Assembly: GCA_032719365.1 (NCBI GenBank)
Contig: CM064872.1
Location: 24,966,140-25,030,139, forward strand
Reading direction: 5' to 3'
Length of the DNA: 64,000 nt
Origin: Prinsepia uniflora
Lineage: Eukaryota; Streptophyta; Magnoliopsida; Rosales; Rosaceae
In this document: piece by piece, positions 1 through 12,948 of the stretch
How the letters are laid out: each line of letters begins with the position of its first letter
Numbering within the stretch: the first letter of the stretch is position 1
Program-made: the position numbers and the translations under genes
The notes under the pieces: generated by a model
Told to the model about the DNA's origin: nothing
The model's input: the letters and a program-made list of their open reading frames with translations, nothing else
Database searches by the model: none

Positions 1-2177
1 GAACGGGATCCTTATGGGGATACCTATTCTGGTATGTGGATCGTGACTCTCCAGGTCAATGTCTGGAGGAGACCATAGAAATCATATGGAGGGTTCATAT
101 ACATTTTCCAAATACTCTCTTTCTCAAAACATTTCTCAACTGGGTCTCATACCCGATTCATCTCAACAGGATTCCTCGAATTCGATTCAAATCAATTTCA
201 CAGGTCTCCGCCTAAATCCTCAGTTCAACAGGGTCTCATGCCCGAATTCTCATTTCATAAACCGAACTACGACTCAAGCCCGATTTCACAAACAACAGGG
301 TCTTAAGCCCGATAATACAGTCAAAGGGACCTCAAGCCCGATTTCACAAACAACAGGTCCTCAAACCTAAATTCGTAAACCACTGGGGCTCTCGGCCCGA
401 TCGTATAACTCAAATGGACCCTCGGTCTGATTCCTCATCAAATCAAATGGACTCCAAGTTCGAGAGTTCGTAAACCCAATGGGCCTCGTGCTCAATTTCA
501 TATTTCTAAATCCAAAATCAGTTCATTAAACCCTCATTAAAAACCTAGCACGTATAAGTATCGTATAAAATCGTAAATCTCGAAATACGTGTAAATACGT
601 AAATCCTAGGCTACCACAACCAAATGCACTCATGGCATCACAAAACATATATTAAAACACTTATAAAACATTTATGCATGCATCGAATTCATAAAACAAG
701 TCCACTCAAATACCGTCTGAAGCAGTGCCCTGATACGCGTGCCATACGCCTCTCCCGGGCCAATCGTCGACTCCGGGATTGCTGAACCTGTACAAATTAA
801 TTTATAGGGTTACTAACTACTTAAATAACCCCCCACTAAGGTCCCGTAATTTACTGGAATTTCTAAATATTTTTAAATGCGAACCTAAACCTTCGGACAT
901 CTCGAACTATATCGAAACGATATCTGATTGACTCGAAACAAGTCCGAAAATCTTCGTTACAACGAATAAATGAAATTAACTGTTGGAGACTTCCCCAAAA
1001 GAGGGAGCACGCGCCCTCACGTGCCCCAAGAATGTCCTGCGCGTGGGCCTCACGCTCCAGGACTGTTCACATTCCCTGTCCTCCAACAGCCGGTCCAGGC
1101 AAACCGGCGTGGCCGGTTCAGCCCGATAAACCCTTCATTTTTCGTCCAATCTCCTCCTTTTTAATCCCAATCTTCATAACTTCTTATTTCCTACCATTTC
1201 CAATCATCAACCCTAAGAAAAACTATGTAAAACCTTTCCATGTCCAAAGGACCTCACGGCCCAACATTTTCATTTTCCTCCCACGGCTCCTCAGCCATCC
1301 AACCACCACCAAAAGTATCTTAAAACCATCCTTGCAACCTAATAATCATCCTATGATCATCCAAAACTAACCATAACGTGTAAATCGAATTAAAAGGGAA
1401 AAATGGGCAAACCGAGTACCTTGCTCGGTCCATGTCCGTCGTCCACGGCGGCATTGCCTCCTGCCAGCCACCATCATCAGCTTGCACTCCTCACACTCCC
1501 TTGGTCTCCCAAGCATGATCAGATGGGAAGGATGGTTGGATTGGGTTGGGAGGTAATCAGGTTTTCGGTTTGAAATGGGAAAATGATCAATGAGAAAGGA
1601 ATGTGAGATGCATGATTTGTTTGGGTTGGGCAATGGATGGGTGACACTTGTCACTCATCCATTGGGCTAGCCCCTAAATATCTGGGCCCCACTTAAGTCG
1701 AAAAGTCCCTTGTCTCGTAAAATACGAAATAGTACTTTCGAACTTCCGTGAACCGTAACTTCTCCGTCGAACGTCCAAATTCAACGTGTCGCCTGTCTAC
1801 GGATTCGTATTATCCTAATCTACGTAACGGTGGTCGACCCTAGGCCATCGGACCTTCCGGGTCAAAAGTCAACGCTTTGCTCCTATTCAACCAAATTACC
1901 AAATTGCCCCCGAACTTCCGAAAATCATAACTTCTTCCTCGAACTTCGGAATCGAACGATCCACTTATCTATGTACTCGTGATGTCCCGTACTACGTCAC
2001 AGTAATCAGCCAAAGTCCATTTGACCGTTTGTACAAAAAGTCAACGATTCGTCCATCCCAAGGGCAAAATCGTCATTTCGCCCGAACGTCCGTTTATTCT
2101 CGTCTAATCCCCGATTATTCTAACTAATTTGTCATTAATTCTTAATTAATCCCGCTAATTGGGGATGAGTCGTCACA
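1..2177 (-). mobile_element. Partial LTR of a minus-strand Tekay-type LTR element
   Basis: The right edge (2168-2177) reads on the minus strand as TGTGACGACTC, the start of an LTR of the same style as the others in this window. The LTR body runs leftward out of the window. It contains the shared block GTCTACGGATTCG (about 1796) and the palindrome GGGTGACACTTGTCACTC (about 1638). Near the left end is an array of short units containing GGGTCTCATGCCCG-like cores. At 2178 the sequence switches abruptly to a plus-strand LTR whose missing 5' part is not seen, so this LTR was inserted into E1's 5' LTR. It may be a 5' LTR or a solo LTR; the other end is outside the window. Confidence 0.75.
120..480. 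repeat. Degenerate short tandem array in LTR (GGGTCTYRNGCCCG cores)
   Basis: Seven or more spaced copies of a core resembling GGGTCTCATGCCCG or CTCAAGCCCGATTTC occur every 25-45 bp, joined by AT-rich spacers such as TTTCACAAACAACAG. It is the minus-strand counterpart of the GGGCTCGAGGCCC array in the E1 LTRs. Confidence 0.6.
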
Positions 2178-3996
2178 CGAGAGGGCACGTGGGGGGTCTT
2201 TTGGGGATGACATCAATATGTGAATTAATCTATTCGATGTAACGAACATTTTGGGACTGGTTTCGTGTCGATCAGACATCGCCTTAATAATGTTCGGGAC
2301 GGCCAAAGGTTTAGGATCGAGTTTAAAAATAGTTAAAAATTTGGGAAAATTACGGGAATTCAATGAGAGGTTAATAAGGTAGTTAGTAGCCCTCTAGATT
2401 GATTTGGACAAGTTTGGGGAGTCCCAGTAACGGTGATTAGCCTGGGTAGGCTTATGGAACGTAAATAGAGGCGACAGCTTAGGATGGTGTGTGAGTGGAC
2501 CTTGATTTCTAAACGATGATGCATGCATAAATATTTTATATGTTTTATAGATATGATTCTATGATGATGAATTGGAGATTGGTGATTTATATATTTTCAC
2601 GTATTTAGAGGTGATTTACGTGTTTGCACGTAAATCGAGGTTTATGATTTTCCACGAACGATATGTACTTATGATTTCGAAAATGGTTTAATAAAATGGT
2701 TTTAGATTGGAAAAGGTAAACTCGGGCTTGAAACCCATTTGTTTTGGAACCCTCGGACTGGAAGTCCATTTTAGTCACGTAACCGGGCCAGGGGCCCAAT
2801 TTGTTTGTGAACTGATTTCGAATTTGAAAATATGGAATCCGACACGAGACCCATTTGATTTACAAACTCTCGGACTTGAATTCCATTTGATTTAATATGG
2901 TATCGGGCTCGAGGCCCCGTTGGTTTACGAATTGGGCTCGAGGCCCAATTGGTTTACGTTTCAAGCTCGAGGCCCATTTGGTTTAAGCATTGGGTTTGAG
3001 GCCCAGTTGGTTTGCGTATCGGACTCGAGGCCCAGTTGACTTACGTATCGGGTATGAGGCCCATTTGGTTTACGAAATCGGGCACAAGGCCCATTTGGTT
3101 TACAAAATCGGGCACGAGGCCCAACTGGTTTACTAATCGGGCGAGAGGCCCAGTTGGGTTATGAATTCAGGCTTAGGGCCCAGTTATGGTTTACGATTGT
3201 GATTTCGGGTCGCGGACCCATAAATGGATTTCTGGTTCATGACGGTTTATGGGACCAGGCATGAACCCTTGAAAGGTTTTAAGAATGATTTCAAATGGAT
3301 TGTCATAGACCATCTTTATATATTATGGATTGTCTCCTCCGGGGAGGGTCGTTGGCCTGGGTTGACCCCGGAGTAGTCACGGAACACTGACTGAGTGGAG
3401 TCGCCCCCGTTGGGGTTCTTACTCTCAGAAAGGCTATGGATTATAACCCCCAAGGAGGGTCATTGATCTACGGACATTGACCTGGGTGGACCCTGGGCAG
3501 ACTTGGGATTTGAGACCCCGGGTGGCACACGCGTAGCTCTAGATACCGTGACAGGATTGGTTATATGATATTTATGATAAACATGATTTCTTGGTTTTGC
3601 AAAATTGTGTTTTATGGATTTCTGTAAATGGATTTGGGGCTAAGACCCTATAAATGGTTGTTTAAACTTAAGTGGTTTGATAAATGGTTTTACTATGCAT
3701 GCATGCTTTTTAGTGAGGGGCATAAAGGTCTTTTATGAAATGTGTTTTATCATACTAATACTTTTTGTCCACTCACAATATTTTATGTTTTCATTGCCAT
3801 TCAAGTTGATTACTGATACGGACTGTAGCAGAGACCGAGACATCACACTCCTCCACCGGATCCTGGCGTACTCTGGAAGCTAGTCAGGCTAAAGGTTCAA
3901 ATTTTCCCTGGTCTGATACTCCGTGTCAGACGGGATCAGTAGCGTCCCTCGTTAATTCCGAGGGGGGGTGGCGGGGGATTGGGACAGGTTCTGACA
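2178..3996 (+). mobile_element. E1 5' LTR, 5'-truncated within the window
   Basis: This is colinear with 11092-13692 (E1 3' LTR) apart from the Cassandra-like insertion there. Shared stretches include the GATGTAACGAACATTTTGGG and TAGTTAGTARCCCTCTAG regions. It ends with a G-rich run and TTCTGACA at 3996, followed two bases later by a PBS. The 5' part of this LTR must lie left of the window, separated by the minus-strand LTR inserted at 2177/2178. Differences from the 3' LTR are frequent, so the element is not very young. Confidence 0.75.
2903..3190 (+). repeat. ~25 bp tandem array with GGGCTCGAGGCCC near-palindrome
   Basis: About ten head-to-tail units of 25-28 bp have the form GGGCTCGAGGCCC plus a spacer like AATTGGTTTACGTATC. 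The core is nearly self-complementary. The array repeats in the partner LTR (11815-12115) with different copy detail. Confidence 0.85.
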
Positions 3997-3998
3997 AG

Positions 3999-4010
3999 TG
4001 GTACAGAGCA
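3999..4010 (+). other. E1 primer-binding site (initiator Met tRNA type)
   Basis: TGGTACAGAGCAGG starts two bases after the LTR end. It matches the TGGTATCAGAGC primer-binding site of the other elements here, with one base missing in the middle. The orientation sets E1 on the plus strand. Confidence 0.7.
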
Positions 4011-5883
4011 GGTTTGCTTTTACACTTCGCACAGGTCGAGGTTGTGATGTCTCTATGGGCTGCAGTTCATTATCAACCTGATAAATAGGATATTGGTACG
4101 ATAGTTAGTAGGATTAAATTGTGGATCGTTTTGGTTAGGCACTTGATGCCTGGGGTTGCCATAGTTTTGTCGTACTTTAGGGTTTTAACCGTCCCCACGG
4201 TTATGTCGGGACCGTTGATTACGATACTGTAGGATCGGTTTTGAAGATGGTTTGGTGTTGTGACTGTTAGATGGTTATGCTGCTGAGAGCAGCTAGGTTC
4301 GGGGAAACCCCATTTGAGTGGTGATCTGGAAATGTGAACCCCAATTGGGTGATGGAACTTCTTTTTGCTTAATGGTCAGGAAATGTGAACCCAAGTTGAA
4401 CTGACGGTAGGATTGGATTGACGTCCTTACGATGTCAGGACTGCGGGGTCGGTCAGAGTGTGGATTATATAGCCTTCTACAGTTGGTTTCAGAGGAACCC
4501 TAGGGTGTGATTTTGGAAGGTATGATGTATGGTTAGGAAATGTGAGTTGGCGAATGGTTTGACTTTGACGACTTTTTAGAGTCGAGACCATTGGTCGGTC
4601 ACGTCATGTCAGCTTAGGTGATGGGACTCCACTCTGCAGTCGAGGTTGTATTGATCGGTTAGACCTAGTTGGTTGTCGTACTAGTTTAGATGTGATGGAT
4701 TGTTGGTGCAGCTATGGTCATGGACGACCTGTTAGATGACATTGGTTGAGTCGAGTTACGATTGGTTAGAGATTGGTGGGACAGGTTACTAGGGTTGGTA
4801 CTTGTCAGGGAATCCCAGAGTGGGGATACGGAGTAGTTAGTACGGCCAATTGATTCCGTTGGATGCGGAGTCTCGATAGCGATGTCTGGTTGTTGGGTCT
4901 GCACGAGTTGTGGCAGGCACTACTATCGAGAGTGGATACAATTGTGGTTGTTGAGAATCGGGGGACGTTCGGGGAATGTTTCCTTTCCTCATATAAGTTG
5001 TCAGGGTGACAGTACCTAGATTTGTTGGGTACGAGGGAGGCAGAGTTTCTCCAACTTGAGTAAAGGTACGGGGTCATTGCTCGGTATGAGCAAAGATCCA
5101 GGGTTGTCTGATTTGCACACGGTATGCTGGTGTTAGTGATGGTACTGGTACTAGTACTGGTACTGGTGCCGGTGATTGTGATGACGATGAGTCACGAGTC
5201 GGGATGTGACTCCGTCGAGATGGGCATGTGTTCAGTATCTATGGTCCAGGAATGGATCACGGATAGTGTTGGTCCATATCTAATCCACATGGTTGGTCCA
5301 ACAGGGTTTAAGACGTAAGGATTGAGTAGTAATGGTCCACATCCTTTTAGATGTACATAAATGGTATAAGCCGATAGGAAAACTTGGTAGTGAGTTAGAC
5401 TAGTTATGGACACGGGGTTGATGTCCGAGTGTGTTGGTTCCGACATAGCTGGAACTTCGAAATCGAGAGAGGTTATGATTGAGGTGACAAGGGGAGGGCT
5501 TGATTCCGCATTGGTAATGGGTACTTTGAAGTCATATAGGGTGACTTCTCATGTTCTTCTTGGTGGCAGACGATGTTGGGTTGCCTGGCATGGTGAGTGC
5601 AGTGAGTTTTGTTGGCATCCACGTATGATGAGTTTTGATGTCATCATCTTAGATCATCCTTGATTTTTCTAGGTGGATTGACAAGGATCGATACAAGGTA
5701 ATTGGAGAGAAACCACAGTCTTGACGTGTCTCGTCGTTGACTGATCTGTTTAGATGTGGGAATTGGTTGAGGAGTGTTGTCACTGACGAAGGAGTCAAAG
5801 AGAGTGTAAGACCCTATGACCAGATTTCAGGTGGGTTGATAGTTGAGTGAGCTTGTGTGGATCTTAGGTGGATCGGGATTGTG

Positions 5884-8630
5884 TGACAGGACCCATCCCC
5901 AAAGGACATAGATAACCGTGTCTGGTCCTGCTCCTGTCTGACAAATCAACTGAAGTTTCGAAATTATCCTCAACACTTGCCAAACAAGGAATAACCGCAG
6001 CTGTGCTCACTCATGCCTCCACCTCCCAATCAGCCTTGATTGTCGTACCATAACCTGGAGGGTCAGTAAAACAAAAAAGGTGTGAGTGGAAAAAAATAAA
6101 CTTTTATAAATACACTTGAGGAAAATCAATCTTACCCTCCAGTTTCACAAACATGCATGCATATCATAAAACATGAGTAATAGCGTGAAATCAATCAAGT
6201 ATGAACCGTGGACCGATAAAATCAAAACATGTTTTCCCATGGTCCACATTTTCTCTGAACTCATGTTCATCAAATCAGTTCAAGATATAAAGTATCTGGA
6301 CACAAATATCTATAAATCATAAATATAACCAATCCTCAATATCCAATCTCAATATCCAAGTAACTATCACGATATCAATGCAACGCGTGCAAACTCGGGA
6401 GTCTCACGTCTGAGTACATCCCCGAGATTTACGACGTCTGGGATGATATCATCTCCAGGATCTACGACGTCTGGAGGATATCATCATAATCTCACACTCC
6501 TGAGATTGAGCCTCCCTCGGAGATACTTATCTCCACGCAGTGGATCGTGACTACTCTAGGATCTACGACGTCTGGAGGAGACTATCAAATCACATAGAAT
6601 GGTATATGTGGAACAGCCACCAAATCCAGCAATCTCATTTTAAAACCAATTATGTCTCAAATCAAGTCAAAAACATTTCAACAGTGCATATGCCCGAAAC
6701 ATAGCTTTCAGAGAGCAAGTTCCACAAATCCATCATAAAATAGTGTCCATATTTCATTGGATAAATCAAAACCATCAATTTAATCATATTCACATGTGAC
6801 TCCAAATCCGAGTCAAAATCACTATCCAATTGGGTCACAAGCCCAAAAATATCATTTTCACGTAAATTCGTGCAATCGCAACCTCAGTTACCATTTTCAC
6901 ATAAATCCATAAAATAAATCCAAAAAGCATTACAAATCCATCAAATCAATCCCTTACTCATTATCCGAGTCAAAACCAATCTCAAATCTCGGGCTTTCGC
7001 CAAAAACAGCAATTTCACAGTTTTTTGGAAAATCGTGCCCAAAACAATATAAAACAATATAACATTCCCAAAATCCAGAAATCCCCATATTGAAACATTA
7101 ATTATGCCAAATCATTTAAAATCATATAATAAAGCATTTAAACATATATGCATGCATTCTGGGTAGAAAACAAAAGTCCACTAACACACCGTCCATATCG
7201 CTCGCTTTCCGAGCTGCACATTTTTCCGTAAATTTCGGAAGTCACCATTCCTATCCAAAATTACTATCAAGGGTCACTAACACTCCAATATACCTCATAT
7301 AATTTTCACCAATTTTTTCGGGATTTAAAAACATATTTTAAACGTATATTAAAACTTTGGATACACAAAACACTATCGAAATGGTATCCGATTTCCTCGA
7401 AACCAGTACCAAAATGTTCGTTACATTAAATGGGACAAAAGTCATGTTGACGTCACCTCAGGAATCGTGCTCACGCACCCTCACGCACTGCCGCAAGCGG
7501 CTGTGCGTGAAGTCCACGCGCCGTGTACAGTACCCTGCTACAGTCTCCTTCCTCGCCTGTTTCTCTGTTAAACGGATCCTGTAACCCGCGAGATGACCTG
7601 GTTGAATCTCACTCAATCTTGCTTTAATTCCTTCAATTGAACTGTCCATTAGATTCAAAACTAAGTTAATTCCAGGTCTGTAGCATTTATTTCAACAATA
7701 ACATCTCATATTAATCTAAATCAAAACTCGAAATTTCCATTGAAAGTTCATCTTACAATTCCTTTAATTCCCATTGATTTCTTAATGGTAATCATTCAGA
7801 GACCTTCGCAGGACCCTTCTAAACATTTTCCCAATCTCAATTTCATCCTTTCTTACCTCAAATTACACGACTCAACCTTCAATTTCCCGTTTGTCCGTCC
7901 GGTCTGTTCTAGGCCAAAATGACACCAATTGTCTTTGTTCTTGATTGGTTTCGACTCGCCTTGAGCCTAGGAGGCTTAATTCAAGGCCAATTTCAATGTT
8001 TATGGCTCAGAATTTCAAATTCAATTTTTGATCAAGTCGAAAGTTCGAAGGGTTTGAGTTCGGGTTATGGGTTTTTCTTTCACAATTTCCCTTCCCTTTC
8101 CTCTCAATCTTTCTCGTTTTTCTTCCTTCAATTCTCTTATCTTTCTATCCCTCTCAGAACTCGATCAGAAAGGAAGATTTGATGAGCTATTTTGCTGCTC
8201 TGTTCTTCCTTCACGCATACATGTATATGTATACGTATTCAAAACCAAATATCATCTATTTGCCACCAATCTCAAATATAAAGTGACAGATCTCACTTAA
8301 TGGGGCCACTGAGTCACTAAGCACGGCTGAATCAGCCTATTTTCTCATCCAATTCACCTTGCTGCCCCAATTTACCATTTTGCCCTTACTAACAAAATGA
8401 ACAAAATGCCCTTCGCCTTCGCAAACCCGCAACTTTCACATCCTACCTCCGATTGACACATGCCGCCTGTCTACGGATTCAGCGTCCCGAGACCTACTCA
8501 ATAGTCTCTTCGGAAAGTCCAACAAGTGTCCCGAACAAAAGTCAACTTTCGGCTCCTGATAACCAAGGGCAAAATCGTCATTTCCTTCACATTTTTCAAA
8601 TTTTCCTTTTCGAATTTTCGTGTCGTTACA
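5884..8630 (-). mobile_element. Solo LTR with perfect 5-bp TSD (TTGTG)
   Basis: On the minus strand this starts TGTAACGACACG at 8630 and ends CCTGTCA at 5884 (2747 bp). It is flanked by identical TTGTG direct repeats at 5879-5883 and 8631-8635. It has no PBS, internal region or second LTR, so it is a solo LTR left by LTR-LTR recombination. Inside are the shared block GCCTGTCTACGGATTC (8465), arrays of TCTACGACGTCTGG units (6430-6575), and the (T)GCATGCATG stretch found in all these LTRs. Confidence 0.9.
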
Positions 8631-9930
8631 TTGTGAGGTTGTGGACTTGGGCATCGTGGTAGATCTAGATCATGATCTTGATGATCAGCTTAGGTGAAGA
8701 GCTTATTACCCTTACTTAAGACATTTGAACATAGGAAAGTTGGGAAGACTTCCTTTCGAAGTTAATCCGGTATGAAACTGTAATTACGTGAATCGAGGTG
8801 TCTACGATGTGTCTTGGCTTTTTGGCTATGTAGATGATGGGACTAAACTTTTTTTCGAGGAAAATCTCGTATGGTGTACTAATCGAACGAGTACATGTTC
8901 TACCGAGTCAGATTTGGTCAGCCTTAGATGTGCGAATGATGGGATTGGCTTCCCTATGAAGTCAATCGAAAGTAATGTGGTAATCGTGTAATCAAGTAAC
9001 CGATAGGTTCAGAGTTGGTGCGTCTTGGTAGTCGTGGGTAAGATTGGATGCCCAATTGGCATGAATGGGTACGTCTTGGTAGGCGTGAGTCGTATTGGTA
9101 TGTGTGGGATTACGCGATTGGAAGTAGACGTTGTGATAGTTGGTTGACCGTGGGACTCGAAATGGATAATGGATTGGATTTTTCGATCTGTCTAGTACTG
9201 GATTGGACAGATGGACTCCAGAATTGAAACGTGTTTGACTGTAATCTAGGTTATAGGCAGGTTAGTGGATGGATGTACGTAGCGTGTACGTTGTTCAAGG
9301 AACGATACTGGGCAGGCTTGTGGTTCCTGGTGGTGGTATATAGGATATACCAGGGGTATGTTAGTGAGCGTGTTGGTAGTCGGCTTGGTCCAGATACCAT
9401 TGGATTAGCCGAGGACGTGAATTGGACATTGGATACTGTGCACTGGGTCATGATGTTTCTGATGGGTCCAGTTACACATAGTTCGAGTGAGATGTTGGTA
9501 AATGTGTACTCAGGTTGAATGAGTTGGTGGTTAGTGTAACCATAAGTAAGTATGATTTCAGTTTTCGACTGATGATTGTCAAGTGGTGACAGTTTGTCGA
9601 GATGTGTCAACGGGGATCGATGAGTGAGTTTTGGTGACTCCCATTGGGAGCAGACGTCAGGATAGATTGGTGATTGAGAAAGGAAACGTCGAGTTAATTG
9701 TGTCAGCGAAATTGTATAATTATCGGGAGTTACCAACTCGGAACGTGTGATCACTGTCACTCGACGTGGCTAAGTGTAGTCAATGCGACGTGAGTGTTGG
9801 TGGAACGTCTGCGTGTAGACAAGTATCGTGCTGGTTAGTAGGTGTACAAGGATACACATGAGGTAAGATCGAATTTGCTTCCACGAGGTGGATGTGGAAT
9901 CTGTATAGTTGGAATTTCGAGGATGAAATT

Positions 9931-9947
9931 AATTAAGGAGTGAAGGT
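9931..9947 (+). other. E1 polypurine tract
   Basis: AATTAAGGAGTGAAGGT lies directly before the LTR start TGTAACGACCC. It follows a GGAATTTCGAGGATGAAATT stretch that also precedes the LTR in E3 and E4. Confidence 0.7.
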
Positions 9948-10375
9948 TGTAACGACCCATCCCAAATTTCGGGATTAGATTAGCGACTAATCTAAGATTT
10001 GTGAGGTTAATCGGTGGTTAGTTGAGCGAAATCAGCTAGACGACACAAAAATATCGTTTTACCCCTAGTCGTGGGCAAAATGTTGACTTTTGACCCGGGA
10101 GGTCGGATGGCCGAGGGCCGACGGCCGTTACGTAGTTCAGGTCGATACGAATCCGTGGACAGGCGGCACGCCGAAATAGGACGTCAAACGGAGAAGTTAT
10201 GGTTCACGGAAGTTCGATTGCACTATACACACTTTCCAAGGTGGGGATGATGTGGCAATATCTGATTGGGAAGATATTTAGGTGGGACCCATGGATGAGT
10301 GACAAGTGTCACTCATCCCATTGGCCCATAACCTTATTTTTGGATCTAAATGATGATTGGTCCACTTGTATTATT

Positions 10376-10388
10376 TTATGTATATAAT
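10376..10388 (+). promoter_or_regulatory. Candidate TATA box of E1 LTR promoter
   Basis: TATGTATATAATCC lies about 75 bp downstream of the GAGTGACA palindrome and CCATTGG box and upstream of a pyrimidine-rich stretch, as expected for a U3 core promoter. Assignment is by motif only. Confidence 0.4.
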
Positions 10389-11814
10389 CCACCCACTTCT
10401 CATCCTAAACATTCATCCCATCTAATCTCTCATCTTTACCGTCCATTTCCTTTCTCTCTCACCTGATCATCAGCCATCCTCTCTGTTTCCTTCACAAACC
10501 CGAAACACCCCATTCTCCATTTTCCCTCTAACACAAACACACAAGTTCATACCATCCCACATCTTGACCACTTTTGTGTTCTGGTAAGGACTGATAGAGA
10601 GACTAGGACGGCGTGAGAATGGACGATGGGCCACGGCGGTCCACGGCGGAGAAGAATCGAAACAGCGAAGGGGAGTTTGGTTTGAATTTTCAAACTTAGG
10701 TTTTAGATGTTATTGGCCGATTTTATTGATTGGGTTAGTTTTCTGGTGATTTGAGGGGAAGGTCTGGATTGGAAATGGGAGCTGGGACGGCCGGAGTCGA
10801 CGGCAGAGGCTATTTGCAGGTGGCCGATTCTGCTCCAATCGAAAAGGTGAAGTTTTCATCCCTTTTTCCACATGTTAATCATCTATTTAGATTCATAGGA
10901 CTAAGACTAAGAGTTTAGGATTAAAATGGGAAGGAAAAGCTTGAAAATGAGTGAGAAATAGGTCGTGAACCGTGACAGCCTGTTCGGTTGGACCGGACAG
11001 ATCTGAACTAGTCTGAACCTAGTCGGTTGGAGGTAGGAGACGATGAACAATGCAGGCGTGTGGGCTTCACGCGCAGCCACGTTGGGCGACGCGTGAAGGC
11101 ACGTGGATGGGGTCTTTTGGGGATGACTTCAACATTTGAATTAATCTATTCGATGTAAAGAACATTTTGGGACGGGTTTCATTTCGATCGGACACCGTCT
11201 CGATAATGTTCTGGACGTCCGAAGGTTTAGGATCGAATTTAAAAATAGTTAAAAATTCAGAAACTTACGGGACTTCAATGAGAGGTTAATAAGGTAGTTA
11301 GTAACCCTCTAGATTGATTTGGACAGGTTTAGGAATCCCGATGATAGTGATTAGCCAGGGGAGGCTTATGGCACGCAAATCGAGACGACAACATAGGACG
11401 GTTTGTGAGTGGACCTTGATTTCTAAACTGTGATGCATGCATAAATGTTTTATATGTTTTATAGATATGATTATATGATGATGAATTGGATATTGGTGAT
11501 TTATATGATTTCACGTATTTCGAGGCAATTTACATGTTTGCACGTAAATTGAGGTTTACGCTTTTGCACAGACGATATGTACTTATGATTTGGAAATTAT
11601 TTAATGAAATGGTTTTGGATTTGAAAAAGTAAACTCGGGCATGAGACCCATTTTTTTCGGAAACCCTCAAACTGGAAGTCTATTTTAGTCACGTTACCGG
11701 GCTAGGGGCCCAATTGGTTTGTGAACTTATTTCGGATTTGAAAATATGAAATCGGGCACATGACCCATTTGATTTACGAACTCTTGGACTTGAAGTTCAT
11801 TTGATTTAACATGG

Positions 11815-12115
11815 TATTGGGCTCGAGGGCCAGTTGGGGCTCGAGGCCTAGTTGGTTTACGTATTGGGCTCGAGGCCCAGTTTGTTTACGTATCGGGCTC
11901 GAGGCCCAGTCGGTTTGCGTATCAGGCTTGAGGCCCATTTGACTTACGTATCGAGTACGAGGCCCATTTGGTTTAAAAAATCGGGCACGAGGCCCATTTG
12001 GTATACGAAATCGAGCACGAGGCCCATTTGGTTTACATAATTGAGCACGAGGCTCAGTTGGTTTATGAATCGGGCCGGAGGCCCTGTTGGGTTATGAATT
12101 CGGGCTTAGAATCCA
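11815..12115 (+). repeat. ~25 bp tandem array with GGGCTCGAGGCCC core (E1 3' LTR)
   Basis: This is the partner of the array at 2903-3190, again about ten units of 25-28 bp with GGCTCGAGGCCC or GAGCACGAGGCCC cores. The relative position in the LTR is the same. Confidence 0.85.
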
Positions 12116-12460
12116 GTTATGTTTTACGATTGTGATTTCGAGTCAGGGACCCATAAATGGATTTCTGGTTCATGACGGTTTATGGGGACCGAGCATGAAC
12201 CCTTGAAAGGTTTCATGAATGATTTCAAATGGTTTTTCATATACCATCCTTATAAATTATGGATTGTCTCCTCTGGGGAGGGTCGTTGGCCTGGGTGGAC
12301 CCCGAAGTAGTCACGTAGCACTGACTGAGTGGAGTCGCCCCTGTTGGTGTCAGGACCCGACCCTCCTAGGTAAAGACCCGACTCTAGCACTATATTGTCC
12401 GCGTTGGGCCTCCTTGCCCTCACCGTTTTGTTCTCGGGAGCTCACAGTGCAACTTCCCAT

Positions 12461-12514
12461 GGGGTCACCCATCATGGAATCACACCAATCTCAACTCGCT
12501 TAATTTTAGAGTTC
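12461..12514 (-). promoter_or_regulatory. 5S-like Pol III promoter domain, module 1
   Basis: The box C-like GATGGGTGACCCC lies at 12461-12473, and the box A-like GAACTCTAAAATTAAGCG at 12497-12514 is the most degraded of the three (AATTAAG instead of AGTTAAG). Similarity is to the internal promoter of plant 5S rRNA genes; activity is inferred only. Confidence 0.55.
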
Positions 12515-12678
12515 CAGCCGAACCCAAAGCCACTGAGCACCCAAAAGGCCTAATTTAGATCAGAGTTTCGCTGTGACCCACTCTTTCTAACACGATATTG
12601 TCCCCTCTAGACTTACTAGCCGAACCAGCCCAGCCCGAAGGGTTTTGTTCCCGGGAGCTTACGTTGCAACTTCCCGGT

Positions 12679-12731
12679 GGCTCACCCATCATGAGATTTC
12701 ACGAGCCTCCACTCGCTTAACTTTGGAGTTC
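12679..12731 (-). promoter_or_regulatory. 5S-like Pol III promoter domain, module 2
   Basis: GATGGGTGAG lies at about 12681-12690 and GAACTCCAAAGTTAAGCG at 12714-12731 on the minus strand. The last base of the box C core differs (GTGAG instead of GTGAC). Confidence 0.55.
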
Positions 12732-12896
12732 CCCAGGAATCTAAAGCTAGTGAGCTCCAAGAAGGCCTCGCTTAGATTAGAGTTGCACAGCGGCCCACTC
12801 TACCTAACACGATATTGTCCCCTCTAGACTCACTGGCCGAACCAGCGCAGGCCGAAGGGTTTTGCTCGCGGGAGCTCACGGTGCAACTTCCCAGTG

Positions 12897-12948
12897 GGTC
12901 ACCCATCTAGGGATTGCCCCAGCCTCCACTCGCTTAACTTTAGAGTTC
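12897..12948 (-). promoter_or_regulatory. 5S-like Pol III promoter domain, module 3
   Basis: GATGGGTGACCC (12897-12908) and GAACTCTAAAGTTAAGCG (12931-12948) are both well kept. This is the first module met when reading the element 5' to 3'. Confidence 0.6.

Larger units (their letters stand above)
4011..9947 (+). mobile_element. E1 internal domain, non-coding (LARD-like), split by a solo LTR
   Basis: The internal part consists of 4011-5883 and 8636-9947, about 3.2 kb without the inserted solo LTR. No gag, protease, RT or integrase motif is visible in any frame, and the ORFs are short and unrelated to retroelement proteins. It is clearly similar to the minus strand of 50136-53358 (E5): the block GATGTCTC...TCATCAACCTGATA close to the PBS, ATGTACATAAATGGT (5348 versus 51995), and GTCAAC(A/G)GGGATCG near the 3' end. 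The length also matches. It is best described as a large retrotransposon derivative mobilised in trans. Around 5130-5173 there is a short TGGTAC-type microsatellite. Confidence 0.7.

Noticed and set aside
9251..9760. 169-codon minus-strand open frame in the E1 interior
   Set aside because: No recognisable domain, no equivalent open frame seen in E5, and composition like the non-coding surroundings.
12461..12948. Genuine 5S rRNA genes
   Set aside because: Only the internal promoter-like parts match. The modules are joined to Cassandra-type LTR sequence, lack full 120-nt 5S ends and sit within one TSD-flanked insertion.
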